Source: an uncultured Clostridia bacterium
GTDB taxonomy: Bacteria; Bacillota; Clostridia; Lachnospirales; Lachnospiraceae
Direction: 5' to 3'
DNA: 64,000 nucleotides
Assembly (NCBI GenBank): GCA_947303805.1
Contig: CAMYZE010000007.1
Coordinates: 45,948 to 109,947, forward strand
Position 1 is the stretch's first letter, and each line of letters begins with the position of its first letter. Under the pieces are notes generated by a model. That model saw only the letters and a program-made list of their open reading frames with translations, ran no database searches and was not told where the DNA came from. The translations under genes and the position numbers were made by a program. Of this stretch, positions 34,514 to 42,035 are shown one piece after another.

Positions 34514-35656
34514 ATGTATAAAATTGTAAATAAAATTGATAGAGCAAAATCTGCCACATTTGAAACCGTGGATGGTGTTATAGAGACTCCTTGTTTTATG
34601 AATGTTGGGACTGCAGCTGCGATTAAAGGTGCGGTATCAACTGAAGATCTCAATAATATATCGACACAGGTTTTGCTTTGTAATACATATCATTTACATG
34701 TGAGAACTGGCGACTTGCTTATAAAAAAGTTAGGTGGTTTGAAAAAATTTGCAAACTGGGATAGACCAATACTTACAGATAGCGGTGGATTTCAAGTTTT
34801 TTCACTTGTATCAACTGGCAGAAAAATAAAAGAAGAAGGTGTATATTTTAAATCACATATTGATGGTAGAAATATATTTATGGGACCAGAGGAGAGTATG
34901 AGAATACAGTCTAATCTTGGATCTACTATAGCTATGGCTTTTGATGAATGTCCACCAGCACTTGCAGATTTACAATACATAAAGCCATCGGTTGAAAGAA
35001 CAACTAGATGGCTTGAGAGATGTATAATTGAGATGAATAATCTCAACCAGCTTGAAGATACTATTAATAAAAGTCAAATGTTATGGGGAATTAACCAAGG
35101 TGGGGTAATAGATGACATAAGAATTGAACATGCAAAAGAAATTGCTAAATTTGATTTACCAGGGTATGCAGTTGGCGGGCTTGCCGTTGGTGAGTCACAT
35201 GAGCAGATGTATCATATATTAGACGTTGTCGTACCACATTTGCCCGAAAATAAACCTACATATCTTATGGGTGTAGGAACTCCAAAAAATATAATAGAGT
35301 CAGTAGATAGGGGGATAGATTTTTTTGACTGCGTGTATCCAAGTAGAAATGGTAGACATGGACATGTGTATACTAAGTATGGTAAACTAAATTTACTAAA
35401 TCAGTGTTATGAATTAGATGAAAGACCAATAGAAGATGGTTGCGAGTGTGAAGCTTGCAAAAGGTATTCAAGAGCATACATTAGACATTTACTTAAAGCA
35501 AAAGAGATGTTAGGAATGAGACTATGTGTAATGCATAATTTATATTATTATAACCATCTTATGAAAACTATACGAGTAGCTATAAGGAATAATACTTGGA
35601 AGGATGTTAAAAAAAAATTGATTAATGATATAGATAGTAAAAGACGAGATGATTAA
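34514..35656 (+). CDS. tgt: Queuine/preQ1 tRNA-guanine transglycosylase
   Basis: Exchanges G34 for preQ1 in tRNAs with GUN anticodons. Key motifs are ILTDSGGFQVFS (nucleophile region), AFDECPP, GYAVGGLAVGE, MGVGTP, DCVYPSRNGRHGH and a zinc site CECEACKRYSRAYIRHL. The 380-residue length is typical. No ribosome site is visible between the terminator and the ATG, and no other in-frame Met precedes the conserved domain, so how translation starts is unclear. Confidence 0.96.
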   Translation: MYKIVNKIDRAKSATFETVDGVIETPCFMNVGTAAAIKGAVSTEDLNNISTQVLLCNTYHLHVRTGDLLIKKLGGLKKFANWDRPILTDSGGFQVFSLVSTGRKIKEEGVYFKSHIDGRNIFMGPEESMRIQSNLGSTIAMAFDECPPALADLQYIKPSVERTTRWLERCIIEMNNLNQLEDTINKSQMLWGINQGGVIDDIRIEHAKEIAKFDLPGYAVGGLAVGESHEQMYHILDVVVPHLPENKPTYLMGVGTPKNIIESVDRGIDFFDCVYPSRNGRHGHVYTKYGKLNLLNQCYELDERPIEDGCECEACKRYSRAYIRHLLKAKEMLGMRLCVMHNLYYYNHLMKTIRVAIRNNTWKDVKKKLINDIDSKRRDD

Positions 35657-35665
35657 GGAGTACAT

Positions 35666-36376
35666 ATGAATAATAAAAGTAAAAGTGTAATTTCAAAAGC
35701 GTTGATAGTGGCAGTTATGTTGGGGTTAATGTCATGCCAGAATCCATATAATGTAAAAGATGTACTTTGTGAATATGATGAATTAAAATGTCTCTATTAT
35801 ATAAAAGACGAGTATAAAAAATTTAAATATAGTGATTATATATTTGATGATGTGAGCAGTGGCATGTATAAAAAGAGTACACCTAATATTGCTGATTATA
35901 AATTAGGTAGTGGGCTTTTGGACTATGATATTGAAGGTTACGTAAAAGCAAGAATGGATTATTCTATCAAAGTTGACTTAATAAATAGATACGAAATGGA
36001 AGTGGATAGTATCTGTGCTGCAGTACGGGATGACTATTTTAGTCAAAGAAATTCATATATCTATTTTTATGATAAAAATACAAAAAAAAGTACATTATTG
36101 TATGATGGGGAAGTTACAAATCTATCATATGATAATGAAGTACCTATCATTATGTTTGATATAACTACAGATAATACAGCCAAAGAACAAGAAAGTATTG
36201 AGGGAAGACGAATGATGCTATCTGATATAATTGCTGCAAATAGCACTATTGATGGCTATATGAAGATTATACTTGGCACGGGCAAAGAGAGACGTAAATT
36301 CTTTATGGACAAGAGAATAGATAATGATGAATTATACGTCAATATAGCAACAATTTCAGAAATTATCGAAAAATAG
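35666..36376 (+). CDS. Lipoprotein of unknown function
   Basis: A 236-residue lipoprotein with signal segment 10-23 and lipobox LMSC (Cys24). The mature region is charged and tyrosine-rich, containing YIYFYDKNTKKSTLLYDGEVTNLSYDNEVPIIMF. No family is recognised. An AAGGAG site precedes the ATG, and it follows tgt by 9 bases, so it is likely co-transcribed. A tRNA promoter starts about 60 bases after its stop. Confidence 0.7.
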   Translation: MNNKSKSVISKALIVAVMLGLMSCQNPYNVKDVLCEYDELKCLYYIKDEYKKFKYSDYIFDDVSSGMYKKSTPNIADYKLGSGLLDYDIEGYVKARMDYSIKVDLINRYEMEVDSICAAVRDDYFSQRNSYIYFYDKNTKKSTLLYDGEVTNLSYDNEVPIIMFDITTDNTAKEQESIEGRRMMLSDIIAANSTIDGYMKIILGTGKERRKFFMDKRIDNDELYVNIATISEIIEK

Positions 36377-36433
36377 TTATATATTATGTCAATTAAAGGC
36401 CAAAAAAATGGCTCTGGTTAAGGCTATTTTGTC

Positions 36434-36462
36434 TTGACAAAAAAGCCCCTATTTTGTAAAAT
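36434..36462 (+). promoter_or_regulatory. Promoter of the tRNA cluster
   Basis: A perfect TTGACA (36434-36439), a 17-base spacer and TAAAAT (36457-36462). The predicted start is about 8 bases before the first tRNA. Confidence 0.9.
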
Positions 36463-36476
36463 AAATAGGCGTGTTT

Positions 36477-36547
36477 GCGGGTGTAGTTCAATGGTAGAAT
36501 GTCAGCCTTCCAAGCTGAATACGTGGGTCCGATTCCCATCACCCGCT
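36477..36547 (+). tRNA. tRNA-Gly (anticodon TCC)
   Basis: 71 nt. Acceptor GCGGGTG/CACCCGC, anticodon stem TCAGC/GCTGA around CTTCCAA. The discriminator is T and CCA is not encoded. It is first of four tRNAs in one transcript. Confidence 0.97.
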
Positions 36548-36550
36548 TAT

Positions 36551-36623
36551 GCCTAGATAGCTCAGTCGGTAGAGCAGGGGACTGAAAATCCCCGTGTCGG
36601 TGGTTCGATTCCGCCTCTAGGCA
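36551..36623 (+). tRNA. tRNA-Phe (anticodon GAA)
   Basis: 73 nt. Acceptor GCCTAGA/TCTAGGC, anticodon stem GGGGA/TCCCC around CTGAAAA, T-loop TTCGATT. The discriminator is A. Confidence 0.97.
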
Positions 36624-36662
36624 CTCTTGATAAATTCTAGGGATATGATAAAATAATTGTAT

Positions 36663-36734
36663 GCGCGAGTGGCTCAGTGGTGGAGCGTCGCCTTGCCAAG
36701 GCGAAGGTCGCGGGTTCGATCCCCGTTTCGCGCT
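36663..36734 (+). tRNA. tRNA-Gly (anticodon GCC)
   Basis: 72 nt. Acceptor GCGCGAG/TTCGCGC with one G-T pair, anticodon stem TCGCC/GGCGA around TTGCCAA. The discriminator is T. Confidence 0.97.
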
Positions 36735-36747
36735 TTTTATATTTTTT

Positions 36748-36830
36748 GCGGGAATGCTGGAATTGGCAGACAGGCAAGACTAAGGATCTTGTGTGAGTTT
36801 CACGTAGGGGTTCAAGTCCCCTTTCCCGCA
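36748..36830 (+). tRNA. tRNA-Leu (anticodon AAG)
   Basis: An 83-nt class II tRNA with a long variable arm. Acceptor GCGGGAA/TTCCCGC, anticodon stem CAAGA/TCTTG around loop CTAAGGA, so positions 34-36 read AAG. The discriminator A is standard for Leu. An A at position 34 is unusual in bacterial tRNA-Leu and would need deamination to inosine. Confidence 0.95.
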
Positions 36831-36856
36831 TTACCAAAATATTAAGAGGTAAGAGT

Positions 36857-37087
36857 ATGTTAAAAATTTTAGTTATGATTATTTTTTTATTAGTGTCTAT
36901 AGCACTTTCTGGAATTATTCTTTTACAAGAAGGAAAGAGTTCAGGACTTGGCAGTATAGCAGGTATGGCAGATTCGTACTGGAGCAAAGCTAAGGGAAGA
37001 TCAATGGAAGGTAATTTATCAAAGATAACTACTGGACTTGCAATCACATTCCTATTGTTAGCACTTGTACTAAATATCATATGGTAA
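36857..37087 (+). CDS. secG: Preprotein translocase subunit SecG
   Basis: A 76-residue subunit of the SecYEG channel with two membrane helices (about 2-22 and 54-75). Between them is the conserved LLQEGKSSGLGSI region. An AAGAGGTAAG site precedes the ATG. Its neighbours rnr and smpB are the usual partners. It starts 26 bases after tRNA-Leu and is followed by a terminator. Confidence 0.93.
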   Translation: MLKILVMIIFLLVSIALSGIILLQEGKSSGLGSIAGMADSYWSKAKGRSMEGNLSKITTGLAITFLLLALVLNIIW

Positions 37088-37092
37088 TTTAA

Positions 37093-37115
37093 AACCTGCT
37101 TATGCAGGTTTTTTT
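37093..37115 (+). terminator. Terminator after secG
   Basis: An AACCTGC / GCAGGTT stem with a TTAT loop and a run of T. The next gene begins 21 bases later. Confidence 0.88.
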
Positions 37116-37136
37116 ATAAATGTTTTAAGGACTTAT

Positions 37137-39092
37137 ATGGCAAAAAATAAACAAAAAGAATCAGAATACGAAGGAATATTCAGACTTGCTAGCAAGTCTT
37201 TTGGATTTGTAAAACTAAATGCAGGTATGCCTTCTGAAGAAGAGATATATGTGTCGTCAAAAGATTCCATGGAAGCGATGAATGACGATAGAGTTTTAGT
37301 AAAAATTACTTCACACAATACATCTGATAATAGAAAAAGAGAAGGAAAAATAATTAAAATACTAGAGAGAGATACGGATATAGTTGTAGGAATCTTTGAG
37401 CCTAATAAAGGTTTTGGGTTCGTAAGACCAATTAATGTGAAGATACCTTTTGATATTCATATTGAGAAAAAATACTGGGGAAAGGCTGTAAAAGATTCTA
37501 TAGTAGAAGTTAAATTATTGCCTAAAAAAAACAAGAAAGATAATCCAGAAGGAATTATCACAAAGGTTTTAGGACATAAGGATGATCCAAATGCTGAGAT
37601 TACTGCGATAGTGCACGATTTTAAAATTCGAGATGAGTTCGATGAGAAAACTTTAGCAGAAGCTGATAGAGTTGCAGTTCCAATAGAGGAAAAGGACTTA
37701 GAAGGCAGAGTAGATTTAAGAGACAAACTTTTTGTCACAATTGATGGAGAAGATACTAAAGATATAGATGACTCAATTTGTCTTGAAATGGATAGTAAAG
37801 GAATCAAAAAACTATATGTCTCTATAGCAGATGTCAGTCACTATGTTAGAGAGGGGTCCCATCTAGATAGAGAGGCACTAAAAAGAGGTAATTCAGTATA
37901 TTTATTAGATAGAGTGATCCCTATGTTGCCACATGTACTTTCAAATGGTATGTGTTCACTAAATGAGGATGAGGATAGACTTTCTATGACTTGCGAGATG
38001 GAGTTTGATGAAAAAGGGAAAGTTGCAAGGCATAACATTTATAAGTCTATTATTAGGTCTCGAAAGAGAATGACATATCATGAAGTGCAGAATATTATTG
38101 ATGGCAGAGTTGATAAGAGTGAAAACGAATTAATTTCAAAGATTAACAATATGATTCTATCTATGATAGAATTATCGAGGATAATAAGAAAACGAAGAGA
38201 AGAAAGAGGTGCGGTTAATTTTAACTTTAAAGAAACTGAAATTGTAGTTGATGATAAACTGAGACCACTTGATATAAGAGAAAAAGAGAGAATAGAGGCT
38301 TATAAACTTATAGAAGACTTTATGGTTTCTGCAAATGAGACCGTTGCAGAAGAGTTTTACTTTAGAGAAATACCATTTCTTTACAGGACTCATGAGGCAA
38401 GCGAGGAAGACAAACTTGAAAATTTACAGATAACTCTTGCTTCGCTTGGCATTCCATTCTATATAAGAAATGAACTACACCCTATGGACATGCAGAAATT
38501 ATTAAAATCAGTTGAGGGTAAACCTTATCAATTCATAGTGGAGAAGCTTGCCTTGAGGTCTATGAGTCAGGCAAAATACACAAAGAATTTAATAGGACAC
38601 TTTGCACTTGCATCAAAATACTATACTCATTTCACATCGCCAATAAGAAGATATAGTGATTTACAGATTCACAGAATTATGAAAGAAGTGTTAGAAAATA
38701 GATTTAGTGAGAAGAGACGAGAACATTATGAGAATATTTTAGATGCGGTTGCATTTAATATATCTAAAACTGAACGACTCGCTATAGAATGTGAAAGAGA
38801 TATAGATGATTTAAAAAAATGCCAATACATGTTGCCACATCTTGGCGAATCCTTTGTGGGAAGAGTGTCTGGACTTACTAATTTTGGAATATTTGTAGAG
38901 CTTCCTAATACCATAGAAGGTATGGTGGCACTTAGAGATATTAGAGATGATCATTATGTTTTTGATGAGGCAAAATATCAAATCATAGGAGAACACAGTA
39001 AAAAGGTATTTACTTTTGGGCAGGAACTTAAAGTTTTACTAGTGAAATGTTCACCTGAAACCAGGATAATTGATTTTGAATTAGAAAAGTAA
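37137..39092 (+). CDS. rnr: Ribonuclease R
   Basis: A 3'-5' exoribonuclease that degrades structured RNA and works with tmRNA-SmpB in quality control. The 651-residue protein has N-terminal cold-shock-like domains (about 12-150), the RNB catalytic domain with DGEDTKDIDDSICLE (Asp cluster) and HFTSPIRRYSDLQIHR, and a C-terminal S1 domain (about 565-648). It is a little shorter than most RNase R, with a reduced basic tail. An AAGGA site precedes the ATG. Confidence 0.95.
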   Translation: MAKNKQKESEYEGIFRLASKSFGFVKLNAGMPSEEEIYVSSKDSMEAMNDDRVLVKITSHNTSDNRKREGKIIKILERDTDIVVGIFEPNKGFGFVRPINVKIPFDIHIEKKYWGKAVKDSIVEVKLLPKKNKKDNPEGIITKVLGHKDDPNAEITAIVHDFKIRDEFDEKTLAEADRVAVPIEEKDLEGRVDLRDKLFVTIDGEDTKDIDDSICLEMDSKGIKKLYVSIADVSHYVREGSHLDREALKRGNSVYLLDRVIPMLPHVLSNGMCSLNEDEDRLSMTCEMEFDEKGKVARHNIYKSIIRSRKRMTYHEVQNIIDGRVDKSENELISKINNMILSMIELSRIIRKRREERGAVNFNFKETEIVVDDKLRPLDIREKERIEAYKLIEDFMVSANETVAEEFYFREIPFLYRTHEASEEDKLENLQITLASLGIPFYIRNELHPMDMQKLLKSVEGKPYQFIVEKLALRSMSQAKYTKNLIGHFALASKYYTHFTSPIRRYSDLQIHRIMKEVLENRFSEKRREHYENILDAVAFNISKTERLAIECERDIDDLKKCQYMLPHLGESFVGRVSGLTNFGIFVELPNTIEGMVALRDIRDDHYVFDEAKYQIIGEHSKKVFTFGQELKVLLVKCSPETRIIDFELEK

Positions 39093-39093
39093 T

Positions 39094-39549
39094 ATGAATA
39101 CAAAACTCATTTCAAACAACAAAAAAGCATATCATGACTATTTTGTATTAGAGAAGTATGAGTGTGGTATTGAACTTAAAGGAACTGAAGTTAAATCATT
39201 ATCACTTTCAAATTGCTCTATAAAAGAATCATTATGTAAAATAATAGGCGGTGAATGCTTTGTAATAGGAATGAATATAAATCCTTATGAGAAAGGAAAT
39301 ATATTCAATGTTGATAGCCTTAGGACAAGAAAACTTCTTCTTCATAAACAAGAGATAAGGAAGATTGAAGAAAAATTAAAACTTCAAGGTTACACTTTAA
39401 TTCCACTACAGGTTTATTTCAAAAATGGTAAAGTAAAAGTTGAGATAGGCCTATGTAAGGGAAAAAAATTATATGACAAGAGGGAAGACTTGAAAAAGAA
39501 AGATATGAAAAGAGATATGGAACGAAGTATTCGTAAAGAAAAAGGTTAG
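39094..39549 (+). CDS. smpB: SsrA-binding protein SmpB
   Basis: Binds tmRNA for rescue of stalled ribosomes. The 151-residue protein starts NNKKAYHDYFVLEKYECGIELKGTEVKS (family core), followed by IGLCKGKKLYDKRED and a basic C-terminal helix. It starts 1 base after rnr. The ssrA gene often lies just downstream, but here a terminator and murI follow, so tmRNA must be encoded elsewhere. Confidence 0.95.
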   Translation: MNTKLISNNKKAYHDYFVLEKYECGIELKGTEVKSLSLSNCSIKESLCKIIGGECFVIGMNINPYEKGNIFNVDSLRTRKLLLHKQEIRKIEEKLKLQGYTLIPLQVYFKNGKVKVEIGLCKGKKLYDKREDLKKKDMKRDMERSIRKEKG

Positions 39550-39566
39550 GCATCGCCTAACCTTTT
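39540..39566. terminator. Bidirectional terminator overlapping the smpB and murI stops
   Basis: A perfect 12-bp stem (AAAAGGTTAGGC / GCCTAACCTTTT) with an ATC loop. The stop codons of both converging genes lie inside the stem arms. Confidence 0.9.
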
Positions 39567-40431
39567 AAAATGTCTTACCAAACAAGATCGTGTGTGATTT
39601 TCCTTTTGTATTAATTAGATTTTGGTATAGTTCTTTTTTTTCATCATTTATATTATAATCGATAATTTTTATATAAGCATTTTGTGAATTATTGAGTAAA
39701 TTATTGTCTGACAAATACTTGTAGCAGTTGCTTGCAGTGGTTTCACAGCTAGAGGTTATTTGAACTTTATCTCCCAATATAGATTTAATTTTGTTTAAGG
39801 CAAAAGGGAAGTGAGTGCATCCAAGCATTAAGTAATCTATATCTAAATAATCATTTAAAAGTGATTTGAGCTCATTGTTAAATTCGTAACTATTTAATTC
39901 ATTCCTTTCGACAGCTTTTGCAATAAAATCTGCTGGTTCTACATATATACTCATTAATCCATTTGTCTCTTTTATAAGGTCATTTAAGAATTTACTCTTA
40001 CAGGTTGAGGTAGTTGCTATAATCAAAAGTTTCTTTTTGTCTCTATTAATTTTAAGTCCGTTTTCCCTATCAAAAGAAATATTGTCTTCTGAAATCGTTA
40101 ATCCTGGCTTAAATATATGAGTGAAACTTGGGAAAGTGCCAAACATTTTAATATTTGGATATAAAGCTGAAAAACTTGGCATGTCACTTGTGGACATTGT
40201 ATTGCAGGCTATTACTATAGATTTAGCATTATGATTAGCAAATTCCCCTATGATGCCTTGACCTATGTTTACTAACTCGGATTTACTTTTTTTACCATAT
40301 GGGAAATTGGCAGAGTCGGCAAAATATATATAGTTTTCGTCTGGCATGAGATTAAGAAGTTCGTTTAATACGGAAATGCCGCCTATTCCAGAGTCAAAAA
40401 CCCCTATAAAATTTTGAATATCATATTTCAT
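39565..40431 (-). CDS. murI: Glutamate racemase
   Basis: Supplies D-glutamate for peptidoglycan. The two-cysteine active site is present: IACNTMS and LGCTHFP, with FDSGIGGISVL and SANFPYGKKS at the N-terminus. The 288-residue length is normal. No ribosome site is seen; an extended -10 (TGATAAAAT) lies 9 bases before the ATG, so the mRNA is probably leaderless. It is divergent from murB, another wall gene. Confidence 0.92.
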   Translation of the reverse strand: MKYDIQNFIGVFDSGIGGISVLNELLNLMPDENYIYFADSANFPYGKKSKSELVNIGQGIIGEFANHNAKSIVIACNTMSTSDMPSFSALYPNIKMFGTFPSFTHIFKPGLTISEDNISFDRENGLKINRDKKKLLIIATTSTCKSKFLNDLIKETNGLMSIYVEPADFIAKAVERNELNSYEFNNELKSLLNDYLDIDYLMLGCTHFPFALNKIKSILGDKVQITSSCETTASNCYKYLSDNNLLNNSQNAYIKIIDYNINDEKKELYQNLINTKGKSHTILFGKTF

Positions 40432-40440
40432 ACTTTAATA

Positions 40441-40449
40441 ATTTTATCA
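40441..40449 (-). promoter_or_regulatory. Extended -10 promoter of murI
   Basis: The minus strand reads TGATAAAAT, then 9 bases, then the murI ATG. It forms a near-perfect inverted repeat with the murB -10 four bases away. Confidence 0.65.
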
Positions 40450-40453
40450 TTTA

Positions 40454-40462
40454 TGGTAAAAT
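40454..40462 (+). promoter_or_regulatory. Extended -10 promoter of murB
   Basis: TGGTAAAAT on the + strand, with a predicted start near 40468 and a leader of about 47 nt ending in AGAGG. Confidence 0.6.
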
Positions 40463-40515
40463 AAAACAATAGTATGGCTTTAAAACGCCTAAAATAGACA
40501 AAATAAGAGGTAGTT

Positions 40516-41382
40516 ATGAAAATTTATCAAAAAGAAATAATGAAAAACTTTACTAGCTTTAAAATTGGCGGAGAGGCAGATATTATTGCTGAACCTAAAA
40601 ATATCAAAGAACTAGTGGAGTTGATTAAGTTTTTGAGAAATAAAGGTATTATTTACTATATCCTTGGTAATGGAACAAATATTTTAGTATCTGACAAGGG
40701 TGTGAGAGGATGTGTTGTGCATCTAGGAAAAAACATGTCAAAAATAAAAGTTGTTGGAACTAAAATTGAAGCTGAACCAGGTGCCTTATTATCTGAAATT
40801 GCACAAGTTGCTCTCAAGAATAAATTACAGGGTTTTGAGGAACTAAGTGGTATACCTGGAAGTATTGGTGGGGCTGTGGCTATGAATGCTGGAGCATATG
40901 ATAGGGAAATAAAAGACGTAGTTACAAGTGTAAATGCAATTAATGAAAATAATAGAGTTATTAAATTGACTAAGGATGCGCTTGACTTTTCATATAGAAG
41001 GTCTTCAATATTGGAGAAGAACTATGTAGTTACATCTGTTACTATAAACCTACAAGAAGGTAATAGGGATACTATTAAAGCTAATATGGAAAAGTATGCT
41101 GAACTTCGTAGAAATAAACAACCTCTTGATTGGCCATCTGCTGGATCTACATTTAAAAGACCCGAGGGTAAGTACGCAGCTCTACTTATAAAAGATAGTA
41201 ACTTGATGGGAGAGAGTGTGGGAGATGCAGAGGTATCAACGAAACATGCAGGTTTCATAGTTAACAAAGGAAATGCCAAGGCAAGTGATGTTTATAAACT
41301 GATGAATATAATTAAATCTGAGGTGAAGACTTATTTTAATGTTGATTTAGAACCAGAGATTAAATTATGGGGTAAGTTTTAA
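40516..41382 (+). CDS. murB: UDP-N-acetylenolpyruvoylglucosamine reductase
   Basis: Reduces UDP-GlcNAc-enolpyruvate to UDP-MurNAc with NADPH and FAD. The 288-residue protein has FTSFKIGGEAD, ILGNGTNILVSDKG, GIPGSIGGAVAMNAGAY, YRRSS and the catalytic region PSAGSTFKRPEG, with a C-terminal Glu in LEPEIKLWG. In many Clostridia murB is followed by rapZ, yvcK and whiA; here whiA follows directly. Confidence 0.96.
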   Translation: MKIYQKEIMKNFTSFKIGGEADIIAEPKNIKELVELIKFLRNKGIIYYILGNGTNILVSDKGVRGCVVHLGKNMSKIKVVGTKIEAEPGALLSEIAQVALKNKLQGFEELSGIPGSIGGAVAMNAGAYDREIKDVVTSVNAINENNRVIKLTKDALDFSYRRSSILEKNYVVTSVTINLQEGNRDTIKANMEKYAELRRNKQPLDWPSAGSTFKRPEGKYAALLIKDSNLMGESVGDAEVSTKHAGFIVNKGNAKASDVYKLMNIIKSEVKTYFNVDLEPEIKLWGKF

Positions 41383-41387
41383 CTTAT

Positions 41388-42035
41388 ATGAAGACCACTT
41401 TTACAAAAAAAGTAAAAGATGAGGTTAGTAAGCATATAAAAAAGAATTACCAAGTAGACTTGTCAAAGGCTAGTTATGATAAGTTGGAAGTAAAAAAAGA
41501 CCTTAGACTTAAGTTTTTGGAATGTGGTATGATATATGACCCAAATAACGCTCATCACCTGGAGTTTCGTTTCAAAAGTCTAAAGGCAGCAAATATAACC
41601 CTTCAAGAATTATCTATATATGGAATACCGGGAAAAATTAGTATCAATGATGATAGAAAAGTTGCAGTAGTGTATGTAGGTGATACATCAAATGTAATGG
41701 CACTAATGAAACTTCTAGGATGTCAAGATACGCTTAAAACATATAAAAGGGTTTATGAATACAAAAAAAGAGCCAAGGAAACTAATCGACAAGTTAACTT
41801 TGAGGCTGCAAATATAAAGCGTTCTGCGGATGCTGCACTTGAACAAGTTAATTTGATAGAGAAGCTTTTAAAAAAGAAAAAGATAGAAACAATTGATGTT
41901 GATCTAAGAACTGTTATAAGAGCAAGAATGAAGTACAAAAGGATATCTATGTCGGAACTTGCTGAGAAGATCAACATATCAAAAAGTGCTATCAATCATA
42001 GATTTATAAGAATTAGAAAACTATTGGGAGAATAG
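41388..42035 (+). CDS. whiA: Shortened WhiA-family DNA-binding protein
   Basis: A 215-residue protein; WhiA is normally about 300-330. The start TFTKKVKDEVSKH matches the WhiA N-terminus, but most of the first LAGLIDADG-like half (about 90 residues) is absent. What follows is the second half (LRLKFLECGMIY, HHLEFRF), then QVNFEAANIKRSADAALEQVNLIE and the C-terminal helix-turn-helix MSELAEKINISKSAINHRFIRIRKL. WhiA links cell division and chromosome segregation in Firmicutes. It starts 5 bases after murB. Confidence 0.88.
   Translation: MKTTFTKKVKDEVSKHIKKNYQVDLSKASYDKLEVKKDLRLKFLECGMIYDPNNAHHLEFRFKSLKAANITLQELSIYGIPGKISINDDRKVAVVYVGDTSNVMALMKLLGCQDTLKTYKRVYEYKKRAKETNRQVNFEAANIKRSADAALEQVNLIEKLLKKKKIETIDVDLRTVIRARMKYKRISMSELAEKINISKSAINHRFIRIRKLLGE

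Noticed and set aside
36657..36845. A 62-codon plus-strand open frame
   Set aside because: It lies entirely across tRNA-Gly and tRNA-Leu; the sequence is explained by the tRNAs.
36637..37080. A 147-codon minus-strand open frame
   Set aside because: It runs antisense through two tRNA genes and secG; the protein-like stretch ([15 protein letters not shown]) is a typical artefact of tRNA antisense translation.
39550..39564. tmRNA (ssrA) expected after smpB
   Set aside because: The gap is only a terminator followed by murI on the other strand; no tmRNA signature is present anywhere near.
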